A DNA stretch of 64,000 bases, from assembly GCA_019454045.1 (NCBI GenBank), contig SKCR01034824.1:1-64000 (forward strand). The letters are read 5' to 3'. The translations under genes were made by a program, and so were the position numbers. This stretch comes from Zanthoxylum bungeanum. Its lineage: Eukaryota; Streptophyta; Magnoliopsida; Sapindales; Rutaceae. The notes beneath the pieces are model-generated. The model saw only the letters and a program-made list of their open reading frames with translations, searched no databases and was not told the DNA's origin. Of the stretch, positions 1-10,873 are shown piece by piece (position 1 is the first letter of the stretch; every line of letters begins with the position of its first letter).

Positions 1-325
1 ACCTTTTGTTGTTTACTATGCTAGCAAAACTTTAGATAGTGCTTAAGGGAACTATTCGACAACTGAAAAAGAACTATTAGCTGTAATGTTTGCTTTAAAT
101 AAATTTCGTGCATATCTTATTGGCTCATCTATCATTGTTTTTACTGATCATGCAGCCCTTAAGTACCTCATTTCTAAAAAGGATGTTAAGACATGGTTGA
201 TTTGGTGGATTTTGTTGTTACAGGAATTTGGTCTAACCATCAAGGATAAGAAGGGTGTTGAAAATATAGTGGCATATCACTTATCTCATCTAGAGTTTAG
301 TGACTCCATCGATGACCTACCCATT
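1..325 (+). pseudogene. Athila-like Ty3/gypsy RNase H fragment
   Basis: This is a piece of the RNase H domain of a Ty3/gypsy polyprotein, the part that degrades the RNA strand during reverse transcription. The readable frame contains TEKELLAV and the [10 protein letters not shown] segment, followed by the linker [11 protein letters not shown] and the LSHLEF block that precedes integrase. The same region recurs at about 11780-12110 with close similarity, so both come from one family. An in-frame stop lies before [10 protein letters not shown]. The fragment enters from beyond the window and stops at 325, where a minus-strand LTR is inserted after ccatt. It is not a host RNase H: the spacing and linker are typical of gypsy pol. 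Family is firm, lineage is an inference. Confidence 0.85.
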
Positions 326-2010
326 TGATCGGTGAAATCACACATGTAACGCAAGCGCACGTATCGCTCAAGTAGTATAAAAATATCAATCCCACAAGGA
401 CTTAATTTCTACTGTTGTTATTAATTATTGATTCTATTTATTTACAAGTATCTAATTAGGGTGAGAAGGGAATGATCGCTGATTGGTTGGTTGAATGTGA
501 ATTTGCTAAATAAATAAAAACACAAAAGAAAATACAAAGGAAAATAAACAAAAGACACAAACATCTAGGGTTTTGATTCCACACAATATTATTATAATGA
601 TGAATTGATTCTCTTATACATATGTAATAAATTAGTTTGTTAACTCGAAACACGAAGATATGCAAAAGCCTCCGTCGATAGTCAGATGCAAACACCCAAA
701 GTAACCCAATTAACTATATGTCTATGTTAACCAAGAAACTCCGAATTCATTAAGATCAAGTTCCATTTGTGGCTACCCATGCCCGACATGTATATGTCTT
801 TCCTGGAAGGAAATCGCTAATATGTGAGATCGTGAGCTATTAAATCTAAGGCTGAAACCTAAAATCCCTTTGTCAAGTTCATTTTAAGTTGACCACATCA
901 ATCTTATTGGTGATCAGGCAACAAGAAGCATTAATGTTAAAATTCAATAAACAAGCCAAAAAGTATCACACATAATATAATTAAATCAATTATTAAACTC
1001 GTGAATATTGTGCTTCATCACTTCCCTAGATTAAAAATAATATGCTGGGGTTAGGGTATCCACCTTTACTATTTCAAATCTAGAAATCTCTCTTATTATA
1101 ATATATAAATTTACATTATATTACTAACCGATCATATAGGTGTATTATGATTAAGTCATGTGTTTATTAATTCCAACCGACCATAAAAGCGGTATCCAAT
1201 TAAGTCAGGTTAAAATTAATTAAATTAAGTCCAACCGACCATAAAGGCGGTATCCAATTAAGTCAGGTTTTAAGATAATTTATATATTATAATTTAAGGG
1301 ATATTAATCTAAATTATCATAATAAAAGTTTCACCCTTCCCCCAGCGGAAAGTTACTACAAAACATAAAAGAAAGATAAAATAAATAAATTATTATTACT
1401 ACTACTAGAAATAAAAATACATTATTATTAATATATACAAACAAGATACAATCCTCAGTTCCTTATTAAGAACCTTAAGGAAAGTATGAATTTGGAAAAT
1501 GAAATCAACTTCAATTTATAGGCAAAATTCAGGCTTGCGCATCGTGACGCACGTTGATTGTTGACACGTGTACGGTATGCTGAGATATTGACATGTGGCA
1601 CGTGTTTGTCGGTAGACTGAATTATAGACTTGGCGTCGCGACGCGTGAAGGTTTATGCGTCGCGACACGCGCTATAGTAGATGGCGGCTGTCAGCAGATC
1701 AATAATTATGCTGACGTCATGATAACATGGTGATGACGCACGTGATGACGCGTGTCAGTAGCTGAATAATTGAGGCGCATCGCGACGCATAGATGTATGA
1801 GCATCGCGACGCGTGAACAATAAATTTCCTTTTTTGCCCTTTTTTGTACGCTTTTCGTCGTTTTAGCCCCAAGATGATTCCATTGAGTCCCAAAACTTTA
1901 TTTATCTGCAAAACAAATAAAAACAAATCAAAACGTTCATAAAACCCGAGAAATCATACGAAATATTCGGTCAAAATGGCGGTAAATATTGATATATCTT
2001 CCGCTCATCA
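326..2010 (-). mobile_element. Athila-like LTR, minus strand (3' LTR)
   Basis: A 1.7 kb LTR in reverse orientation, matching the plus-strand LTR at 3164-4989. In element sense it starts tgatgagcgg and ends caccgatca, against tgataagcgg and caccgatca in the other copy. A polypurine tract directly abuts it on the right, so it is the 3' LTR of a minus-strand element inserted into the RNase H fragment. It holds three tandem copies of a module containing ccaaccgaccataaa and, at 1632-1815, several copies of the palindrome gcgtcgcgacgc. No matching target duplication can be shown because the other end of the element is lost. Confidence 0.85.
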
Positions 2011-2022
2011 CACCCCCAAACA
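2011..2022 (-). other. polypurine tract of minus-strand Athila-like element
   Basis: In element sense the sequence is tgtttgggggtg immediately before the LTR start tgatgagcgg. This is the position and composition of the primer for plus-strand DNA synthesis in Athila/Tat-type elements. Confidence 0.8.
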
Positions 2023-2560
2023 TAACATTTTGCTAGTCCTCGAGCAAAACAAACAAAACAAAATGAAATAAATAATTAAAACTAAATTAATCTAAGCCAT
2101 TTTTGTAGGGATCACGGTTGTATTTAGCGTATGCAACAAGCCTTTAAACCCCTCAGTGTCCCTAGTGGATGAGTTGTAGTCTCGTGAGGGTTTACAGCGA
2201 CGATACCCACAAATGTCAATCATGCACATGCAATCACACATAAAAACAAAAGAAATAAATAAAATCAACGAAAATAATAGCTATATATACAATGTCCTCA
2301 GAGAATGTCTAGCAACAAAATTAAAGGAACCTTTAAAATGCATACTACAACTAAAATCCATTCCTTTGAACAAAGTATCTAAATCAGACTCTAAGTGTGT
2401 CTGTGAATAGCTCTGCAAACAGCTTCGATTCTAAGTTATTAACTAGGTGAGTTTGTCTCAATTCTCAATAGTTTATGGGTCAAACCAATCTGACTATCTA
2501 AAATTGTTTTGTCTGCTACAAAATGCATAAAGTGAGGTATATATTTTTTTTAAGTTTTTA

Positions 2561-2707
2561 CCGTTTGACGCAAATGATCACTGCTTACTGAGGCAACATA
2601 TCCGGTTACTAAGTAAAAGCTTATTTATTAACTAACTCAAGTCGTACCGTTTGACGCGAACAATCACTGCTGGCCAGGCAAGACGCTCGGTTACTAAGTA
2701 AAAGCTT
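2561..2707 (-). repeat. duplicated 62-base module in retrotransposon 3' region
   Basis: Two copies (2561-2622 and 2647-2707) run from ccgtttgacgc to ttactaagtaaaagctt, 86 bases apart. The same pair, in reverse complement, occurs at 41169-41229 and 41264-41325 in the 3' region of a different LTR family. Confidence 0.75.
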
Positions 2708-3163
2708 GGTAAGTTTTTTTATTCATCATTTTTTATATACCTCATATCATAAATAAATGTAGAGAGAAACAAATATTCAGGCAAATGGTCATTCATCATC
2801 CACCGATTATTTCAACTAGTCACTTTGTCAATTTCTTATTATCTAACTGCTACAGAACTATTTTTTAGTGCATGAGTCTGACCTAGATATTATGCTCAAA
2901 ATATAGGATAAAAGTGAAATTAGCATTTATCCTTTCCTAGAATTTTTTACTAAGACAAACAATCTCATCATTAGACTTTTTTTTTTAATTTTTTTTGTTT
3001 TTGGCATTTTTTTAATTAAGCATGTAAAATTAAAACACGCAAACATGCAAGACACGCAAGACACACGACATACAGGGAATAAAAGCAAGCAGGAAACAAA
3101 AAACAACAGAGAAGACAAATAAAAATAAACAACATCACCCAAACCTAAACCTAGCATTGTCTC

Positions 3164-4989
3164 TGATAAGCGGTAAATATATCAATATTTACCGTCCATT
3201 TGACTTAATATTTTGTAGAGTTTCTTGAGTTTTGTGAATATTTTGATGTGTTTTGTGCATTTTGTAGATAAATAAGGTTTCAGGACTCACTGGAATAAAA
3301 TCGGGGCCAAAACAGCGAAAAAATGGACAAAAATGGCAAAATTGGAATTCTGAGTCGTGACACGAAACCCTTCTGCGTCGCGACCGCTAAAATACGCCGG
3401 ACATGTGTCAATATCAGAGAAACTTGCTATCATATGTACTTGATAACCTGCGCCGGACACGTGTCAATATCACAACAATCTTGCTATTATACGCTGGGCA
3501 TGTGTCATTATCTCAATGCTACCGACACTACACGTCATTACTTACGTCAGTATCGCGACGCACAAGCCTTCACGCGTCGAGACGCCGAACCAATAATTAT
3601 ACCGACAGCCACGTATCATGATCCTGTTGAATCAACAACGCGTCGCGACGCGCAAGGGTTCTGCGTCGCGACACGTGGACTAAAAATATACTTAAAAATT
3701 GTGGTCGAATTCTTTTGAAATATTCATACTTTCTTATGGGGATTTCCTTAAGAATACTAAGAAGATTGTATCTTGTTTGTTTATTTACAGCTTTCTTGTA
3801 TTTAATTTTTATTTTTTGCAATAGTACTTTCTTTATTTTGCTTTAAAATATACGGAGGTAACTCCTATCTAATGGGGTGAAAGATTAAGCTTTTACTGCT
3901 AATAATTAGATTAATATCCCTTAATTATGATATATAAACTATTTTAAAACCTGACTTAATGAGATACCACATTTATGGTCGGTTGGACTTAATTAAATTG
4001 ATTTTAACTTGACTTAATGGGATACCGCCTTTATGGTTGGTTGGAATTAATCATAAATTTGACTTAATCAGGATACCGCCTATATGGTCGGTTGATAATG
4101 TCATGCAAAGTTTATATATTATAATTAGCGAGATATCTAAATTAGAAGTAATAAAAGTGGATCCTCTAACCCCTATCATTTTCTTTTATTATTTATTTAT
4201 CTTTTTAATTTTCAAGCTTTACTTTATGTCATTTACTTTATTTAAGATTTTACTAGTCCTAGATATGTGTTGTAACTAAATACCATATCTGGGGTTGTGA
4301 TGAATTCCAATGTCACCATTTTATAAGTGGTTATTTTGTGTCTTGGGTAATATAAATGTTTATTTATTGAGCCTTAGTCTTAATGCTTCTTATTAACTGG
4401 CCACTAATAAGATTGATTTGGTAAACTTAAAATAAACTTGACAAATGAATTTTAGGTTTCAGCCATAGACTCAATAGCTTACGATCTCACCTTGAGGCAT
4501 GGTGATCCTTAGGTAGATTTCCTTCCAGGATAGACATATACCTGTCGGGTGGGGGTAGCCACAATTGGAACTTAATTCTAATTAATTCAGGTAATTTGGT
4601 TAGCATAGACATATGATTAATTTGATTACTTTGGGTGTTTGCATCTGACCATCGACAGATGCTTTTGCATAATTTCATGTTCCAGGTTAATAAACCGATA
4701 TATTGCACAAACATAAGATAATCACTTCATCTTTAAAATATATTGGAATGATTCACAACCCTAGATAGTTTTATAATATTGAATTTTCCTTTAATTTACA
4801 TTCACACTGTTTTATTTACTTGTTTTAGTTTAAAATCATCATCCAATCAACAATCAATCTATTAGATACTTGTAAACATTTGGCTTCATGAATTAGTAGC
4901 TTAGGTATTAAGTCCTCATGGGATCGATACATTTTATACTACTTGAACGATATGTGCGCTTGTGTTACGTGTGTGTTTACCACCGATCA
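3164..4989 (+). mobile_element. Athila-like 5' LTR, plus strand
   Basis: A 1.8 kb LTR starting tgataagcgg and ending caccgatca, followed within seven bases by a primer-binding site. It corresponds to the minus-strand LTR at 326-2010. Its upstream half has several cacgtgtcaatatc-like repeats (3400-3520) and gcgtcgcgacgc palindromes (3374, 3637-3675). Its downstream half has three tandem copies of a gataccgcctttatggt module. This is the promoter-bearing 5' LTR of the element whose gag begins at 5122 and whose pol resumes at 10874. Confidence 0.9.
3951..4095 (+). repeat. triplicated taccgcc-tatggtcggtt module in LTR
   Basis: Three imperfect tandem copies of gacttaat-n-gataccgcctttatggtcggttg, about 50-70 bases apart. 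The minus-strand LTR has the matching set at about 1130-1270. Two diverged copies occur in each LTR of the 28406-43255 element. Confidence 0.75.
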
Positions 4990-4995
4990 AGTTTT

Positions 4996-5013
4996 TGGCG
5001 CCGTTTTCGGGGA
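4996..5013 (+). other. primer-binding site, Athila-like element
   Basis: The sequence tggcgccgttttcgggga lies just 3' of the LTR end. Athila and Tat elements carry tggcgccgttgccgggga here, the complement of a tRNA 3' end, used to prime minus-strand synthesis. One short stretch differs from that consensus. Confidence 0.85.
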
Positions 5014-5121
5014 CTTATTTATCTTTAAGTATTTATTTTGGGGTTAGATACATTTACTTGTGTCTAATTTGTTTTTACTTATTATTTTTGTTTTCTTGTG
5101 TTTCAGGTTCTTAGACACTAC

Positions 5122-5799
5122 ATGAGAAGGACCGGAAGCTTTGAAATCCGTTTGCTTGACCCAGAAATTGAAAGAACCATCAGACTGTTGAGAAAGGAAA
5201 GACATGAAGGCCAAGAAGCACTAATCAACATGGAACCTGAACAGTTGGAAGTTGCACCACCAATTCCCATTCGAGACAAAACTATTCCAGTTTTTGACGG
5301 CTTCATATCATGTATTGTACTTCCTCCTTTACCAGCAAAAGCATATGACATCAAAACATGCATTCAGATACAACAGTCAGTTTAGTTTAGGGGGAATGCA
5401 ACTGAAGATCCTAATACCCACATCAGCAACTTCCTGGAAGTTTACGGCACATTCAATTACAATCGAGCGGCAGAAGAAGCAATGAGATTGTGTGTGTTCC
5501 CATATTCCTTGAAAGACAGAGCTAAGGCTTGGCTACATTCACTACCAACAGGTTCCATCACAACTTGGAACACTCTAGCCACCAAATTCCTTGCAAAGTA
5601 CTTTCCCCCAACCAGAACTGTAAAGCTGAGGAATGAAATCACATCTTATATACAACATGACTCAGAATCCCTCTACGAAGCTTTGGAAAGATACAAGGAG
5701 TTACTCCGGAAATGTCCTCACCATGAGATTGTAAAGTGTCTACAAGTCCAAACCTTATATAATAAACTTTCTAGACTAATGAGAACTAAAATACATGCT
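5122..5799 (+). pseudogene. Athila-like gag, frameshifted and interrupted
   Basis: Gag forms the virus-like particle of the retrotransposon. The first part (from the ATG at 5122, MRRTGSFEIR) runs to about 5385. A stop and frame change follow, and the conserved capsid segment resumes: SLKDRAKAWLHSLP, TTWNTLATKFLAKYFPP, ESLYEALERYKELLRKCPHH. These blocks are typical of the retrotrans_gag domain of Athila/Tat elements. The reading ends at 5799, where the Tat LTR begins (tgtaggacac at 5800), so the C-terminal part with the zinc knuckle, plus protease and the start of RT, is missing. Pol of the same element resumes at 10874. It is non-functional as it stands. Confidence 0.9.
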
Positions 5800-6468
5800 T
5801 GTAGGACACAGATGTTGGACGACGCTGTTCCGGGCTCGAGGCCCGGTCGGGAGTACGGAGTAGCCCGCATGGGACTAAACCGGAGAAATAACATAGAGTC
5901 TCCACCCGGTGTGAACCGGGAAAATGATTTAAGGCCGAACTCACCCATCGCAAGGGAAGACCTCAAACCATTGGGTTCGGAATAGTCCCTTACTTATGCC
6001 ACTTGTAATGATATGATTTGTGCAATAATCTAACCAAGCCTAATCAACATATTTCCAAGAATATTCTACTTCTAAGTTCACATGCATTAAAGTAATCATC
6101 ATAACGGCAAACATACGATATCACAAAACAATCTCATAAACATATTGAATCATCAAACACGAAAAATGAATAACAACATAAACATAAACATAAAGAAACA
6201 CTTATTGCGAAAGGAGATAACAAGATTATGCATAGAGGAATAACATACTAATGGCTAAATCATGCTTGAGAAACAAGTAACATCCTAACGACCTAGTCAT
6301 GCTTGAACATAATCTTGTGAACACATCAAATAGATGAATGCGGAAATACAAATGGATGATAACAGCAAAAGTGTCAATAATGGAATGGCATGGTTAATTA
6401 CATAATACAAGAGAAATCACCCAAGAAGCAATCATGCATGAAATGTGATGAAAAGGACTCAGTTCAGT

Positions 6469-6882
6469 GTATGTGCGTTCGTGTAGCGTTTGAAAACGCA
6501 TTCGAACGGTAAACAAAAGGTTTGCGTTCATATAGCGTTTGAGAACGCGTTCGAATGAGACAAGACCTGATGAAACAAAATACATGCGCGTTCGAGTAGC
6601 GTTCGTAAACACGTTCGAATGGGAAACAGAAGGTTCGCTTTCGTATAACGTTTGAGAACGCATTCGAACGGGACAAGACTTAATGCATGATAAAACAAAG
6701 AAAACTCATGCGCGTTTGAGTAGCGTTCGTAAACACGTTCGAACGGTAAACAAAAGGTTCACGTTCGTATAGCGTTTGAGGATGCGTTCGAACGGGACAA
6801 GACCTGATGAAACAAAATGCATGTGCGTTCGAGTAGCGTTCGTAAACGCGTTCGAACGGGAAACAGAAAGTTCATATTCGTA
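6469..6882 (-). repeat. tandem array built around cgttcgaacg
   Basis: About seven units of roughly 55-65 bases, each with the pattern gcgttcg-tagcgtt-n-cgttcgaacgg. The core cgttcgaacg is a perfect palindrome. A matching eight-unit array lies in the LTR at 52252-55248, while the LTR at 47835-50188 lacks it. Confidence 0.85.
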
Positions 6883-6984
6883 TACCGTCCTGATGTATGA
6901 TAGATGACGCAACACATACATAGATAAGAAAATCCATAATGTAGGACCCCGTGTGCCCGATTGAACTCATTCCCATTCCATCAG

Positions 6985-7420
6985 GTGTACCACGTCCGGC
7001 GCGGCAAAACATCATGGTAAAGGTAGCCTTTAGGTATTTTCCCTCGAATAAAGGACCTTGAATCCACCCTAGTTAGCCCATGCGCATAAGAATGCAATGC
7101 ATGCGTAAATAAAGCAACGATATGCAAAGGGTAAATGACATAATAAAAGGCGCGGCAAAACATCATGGTAAAGGTAGCCTTCAGGCATTTCCCTCGAATA
7201 GAGGACCTTTAATCCACCCTAATTAGCCCATGCGCATTATGTTACCGTGCATATAAAATAAAGACAACAATAATATAGGACCTTGTATGCTTGATTAAAC
7301 ATATCTCACATTCAATCAAACATACTCCGTCCGGCGCAGCAAAATATTGTCGTAAATGTAGCCTTTTGGACTTTTCTTCCCTCAAATAGAGAACCTTTAG
7401 ACCAACATACTAAGCCCATG
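6985..7420 (-). repeat. higher-order repeat in Tat LTR, about 1.5 dimers
   Basis: The segment ggcgcggcaaaacatc-n-ggtagcctttagg-n-tcgaatagaggaccttt recurs at about 7000, 7152 and 7333. The alternate spacing of about 153 and 181 bases matches the roughly 333-base dimeric unit seen more often at 53325-54245. Confidence 0.8.
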
Positions 7421-8899
7421 CACACTACATCATCAATACACAAACAAATAACGTGCAGAAAGTAAAAGGCGAAATATAAAATACGGATAATAAACAATCA
7501 AGATAAAATGAAGCGAGATATGTGCCGTTTGCTCAGGTGGTACGTGGAGTTGTATCCCAAGTACAGACCGCTCTACCATCCATTCGGATTCGGCTATAAA
7601 ATTTACGACTGGGTTTCCATCATATATACCGCAAGAGACGACACATTTCTCATTCATTTAAGGGTCACAACACACATCCACAAGCGACTCTCATGTGAAG
7701 AAAATAAATAAAACAATTAAGAGATGAATAAAAATGAATAATAGAAGTTTCCTCAGCTCTAACCTTTTCAGTCGCCTCTCGGACGTACGATACACAATCA
7801 TCGGAAGGGTTAACGCTCCGTAAATCCTCAAGTTCACTGGTCCACTGCTTCCTTTCGCTATTTCATTGTTTGGACCACTATCTTTACTCCATTCCGCTGC
7901 TGTTTTTACTGTATTGGGGGGCTGTTTTGTGTAGTAATCTTAAGGGTTTTAAAGTGCAGTTTTTGTTCACTGTTTTTGGTGATTTAGGCTACTGTTTTAA
8001 GGTATTTGGGCTGCTGTTTTTCGGTGGATGTAGGGGTTATTTTAAGGGTGATATGCGGTTGTTGTTTTGCTTGTTGATGTGTGGTTGAACTGGTTTTGAT
8101 GGTGGTTTGGTTGGACGGCAATGTAAGGGATTTTTTGAATGCTTGGAGGTTTCTTGCGAATGTTATGTGTGAATGGACCAAGAGTTTTTTTTTGTGTGAA
8201 TCAGCTAGGAGAGGTGAGGGTTGGATTTGGGTTTCTTTTATAGGAAAAGGGTAGGGTGAATCCTTGCTTGAAAAGGAATGAGATTTGTGTAATAAAAGGG
8301 ATACCAATAATTAGTGTCACATAAGGAAAAAAAAATTTAATTGGGGACATGATTTGGTTTGATTGGGAAGGTGATATATTTGATTTGTTTATTTAGGTAT
8401 TTGGATTATTTAGATTGGGATGTGATTTATTTAATTTAGGAAGGATATTATTTTAATTTGTGACATGTTTTAAATGTTTTAATCATTTTTGGGTGGGTTT
8501 TGGTGGGCTAAATGGGCTTGGGCGTGAGGCTAGCAACAAAACCAAAGTACCGACACCATTCGAACGCTGCACGAACTCCCGCAATCTGCTTGACGTTCGA
8601 ACGTGTTCACGAACGTAGCACGAATGAAAGCAATGAACATGTGAATTGAATCTGATGACATACTTATTCTGAATTTCCTCTTCCGACATTCGTTTCCCGC
8701 GACTTTCGTGACTTAAAAGGTAGTGTCTCCAAATGAGACTCATCATAGGGACTTACATGCAAAATTTAGTGCCTACAGTCGCCCCCACTTTGATGGGACT
8801 TGTGCAGTATGTGACAATGAAAATCCTATCAAAGTCGTGCAATGTATTTTTACTTACCTGGCTCGCCAGCTACCACCTGACTTGTATGCTACTTCGAGC

Positions 8900-9500
8900 T
8901 GAGTTGATGACATAGTGGACCTCGATCCTGCGACGCATCCCAATAACTGCAACCGACAACGGGGACCTCGACCCTGGGACGCATCCTAATACCGCTGACA
9001 ATGTGGGTCACGACCTTGGGACGCATCCCCGAAACTGATGATGCAGTGGACCTCGATCCTAGGACGCATCCCAATACTGCAACCAACAACGGGGGCCTCG
9101 ACCCTATGACGCATCCCAATACCGCTGACAATGTGGGTCACGACCCTGGGACGCATCCCCAAAACTGCTGATGATGTGGGTCATGACCCGGGGACTCTTC
9201 CCCAAACTGTTGATGACATGGGCCTCACCCCCAACTGATGTTGATGTAGGCCTCGCCCCCAAACTGATGCGGATGTGGGCCTCGACCCTGGGACTCATCC
9301 CCCAACTGATGTTGACATGGTCCTCGCCCCAAACTGATGTTGATGTGGGCCTCGCCCCCAAACTGATGCGGATGTGGGCCTCGACCCTGGGATGCATCCC
9401 CCAACTGATGCTGACATGGGCCTCGCCCCCAAACTGATGTTGATGTGGGCCTCACCCCCAAACTGATGCGGATGTGGGCCTCGACCCTGAAACTGATGAC
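8900..9500 (-). repeat. tandem array in Tat 3' region, gggcctcgaccctggga units
   Basis: Roughly a dozen imperfect units of about 30-45 bases. They alternate between gtgggcctcgaccctgggac and gggcctcgcccccaaactga. The same core forms a longer array at 51390-52125 in the other Tat copy. Confidence 0.85.
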
Positions 9501-10208
9501 ACTGTCATGTGCTGCTCTGGTTGGCTTGCTTTTGCCGCTTTCTCTTTTTCTTCTTTGAAACCTGTTATTATACAAAATAGAACAAACACAAAAAGAATGC
9601 AAATATGTTACGTGTATGCATGCATGCATGAATGAGTTTCCTATCCCGTTGGGTTAGGTCTTCTGTTAATTCCCTTGGTGACTGCTCGGTCTTATTTCCC
9701 TAAGGCAAAATACTACTTCGATCTATCCACGTTGATCGGCTCGGTGAACTCGTTCCCTTCCAAATGTGACAGTCTCACTGCCTCATTTCCCATTACTTTC
9801 TGCACTATATAGGGTCATTCCCAGTTAGGTCTGAACTTTCCTCTTGGGTCTGTCGTCGACAGCCTCGACTGCTTAAGTACCAAATCACCCTTTCTGATCT
9901 TAGTAGGACGCACCTTCTTGTTGAATGCTCGGGCTAGTCTCTTATGATATATCTGCATGTGATGCAAGGACTTCATCTCTTTTCATCCAGTAGTGCTAAC
10001 TATTCAAATCTCTATGCGGCCCATTCTTGTTCAGGTAACTCTGTTTCTGCTAATACCCTCAAGGATTGTATCTCAACTTCCACTGGCAGTACTGCTTCCA
10101 TTCCATAGACCAAAGAGTAAGGCGTGGCTCATGTTGCTGTTCTTACTGATGTTCTGTACCCCCACTGGGCATACGGTAGCTTGTTAGCCCAATCTTTGCA
10201 GTTCTCTG

Positions 10209-10756
10209 TCATCTGGCTAATATTTTCTTTACTGTCTTATTGGCTGCCTCAACTGCCCTATTTGCCTGCGGCCGGTAAGGTGACGACTTGTGATGTCCTA
10301 TCCTATATCTCTGTAGCATTGCCTTCGTTTCCCCTTGGAACTGAACTCCGTTATCTGTCACTACATGATGCGGCATCCCATATCGACATATGATGTTCCG
10401 AGCTATGAACTTTGCCATCTGTTTTGCTGTGACGTTACAAAATGACTCAGCTTCCACCCATTTTGAGAAGTAGTCCACTGCCACAACTATGAAATGATGT
10501 ACATTCGATGCAGTCGGTCGAATCTCCCCGATCATATCAATTCCCCATGCTGAGAAAGGCCATGGCTCTGATAACCCATGCAACTCTGTGTGCTGCAGAT
10601 GATTCAAATTACCGTGTGCTTGACAATCATGACAATATTTTACCAGCTTCGCAAAGTCTGTCTCCATGGTCAACCAGTAGAAACCCTGTCTTAAAATCTT
10701 GCGAGACAAATTCAACCCATTCATATGCGGTCCACATACCTGTGGGAACACAGCTA
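10209..10756 (-). pseudogene. Tat-like integrase fragment
   Basis: Integrase inserts the retrotransposon DNA copy into the chromosome. In reading order the fragment shows an N-terminal HHCC zinc finger (HMNGLNLSRKIL to CHDCQ) and then the catalytic core. Three acidic residues are visible: Asp in WGIDMIGEI, Asp in VVTDNGVQF and Glu in AVEAANKTVK. Such DDE-intact stretches are usual in gypsy pol, and the VAVDYFSKWVEAE wording fits the Tat lineage. The C-terminal domain is not seen and the open frame ends near 10209. Upstream, the frame runs into LTR-derived codons at 10757, so the apparent N-terminus is chimeric. The preceding pol domains are deleted, so this cannot be a working polyprotein. 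Confidence 0.88.
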
Positions 10757-10873
10757 CCTGGGCGACGCATGCTGTCCCGGGCTCGCGGCCCGGTCGGGAG
10801 TACGGAGTAGCCCGCGGGGGACTAAACCGGAGAGTAATGGAGTCGCCACCCGGTGTGAACCGGGACAAAGATT
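10757..10873 (-). mobile_element. Tat-like LTR fragment (5' LTR remnant)
   Basis: This matches the plus-strand left edge of the Tat LTRs: gctgtcccgggctcgcggcc, then cggtgtgaaccggg and ttaaggccgcactc. It is cut after about 115 bases. On its right the Athila pol reading resumes directly. The deletion took the rest of this LTR, the target duplication and about 1-2 kb of the host Athila gag-pol. Confidence 0.85.

Larger units (their letters stand above)
2011..3163 (-). mobile_element. 3' internal non-coding region of the minus-strand Athila-like element
   Basis: This stretch lies between the 3' LTR (326-2010) and the start of the opposite-strand LTR at 3164. It carries the polypurine tract and two copies of a 62-base module (2561-2622 and 2647-2707) with the core cttacttagtaac or its reverse. 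No pol or gag similarity is visible, and the short open frames here are not convincing. The element is truncated at 3163, exactly where the plus-strand LTR begins, which suggests that element inserted into it. Confidence 0.7.
5800..8777 (-). mobile_element. Tat-like LTR, minus strand (3' LTR), about 3.0 kb
   Basis: The plus-strand ends are tgtaggacac and gtgcctaca, giving the TG...CA boundaries of an LTR. Copies occur at 47835-50188 and 52252-55248. A polypurine tract (agtgggggcg in element sense) directly follows at 8778, so this is the 3' LTR of a minus-strand element. The candidate target duplication on the left is atgct (5795-5799); its partner is lost with the right end. The LTR contains two tandem arrays, listed separately. 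The open frames across these arrays are by-products of the repeats. Confidence 0.9.
8778..10756 (-). mobile_element. internal 3' part of Tat-like element
   Basis: From the 3' LTR inward this holds a polypurine tract (8778-8790), a tandem array (8900-9500), about 700 bases of degraded sequence and an integrase segment (10209-10756). Long arrays between pol and the 3' LTR are a known habit of Tat/Ogre elements. Everything 5' of the integrase zinc-binding segment (gag, protease, RT, RNase H) is missing: at 10757 the integrase runs straight into an LTR fragment. Confidence 0.8.

Noticed and set aside
3323..3718. 131-codon open frame
   Set aside because: It lies within an LTR and spans gcgtcgcgacgc repeats; no domain is seen.
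5849..5985. extension of the gag open frame past 5800
   Set aside because: From 5800 the codons come from the Tat LTR, so the C-terminal part is chimeric and not gag.
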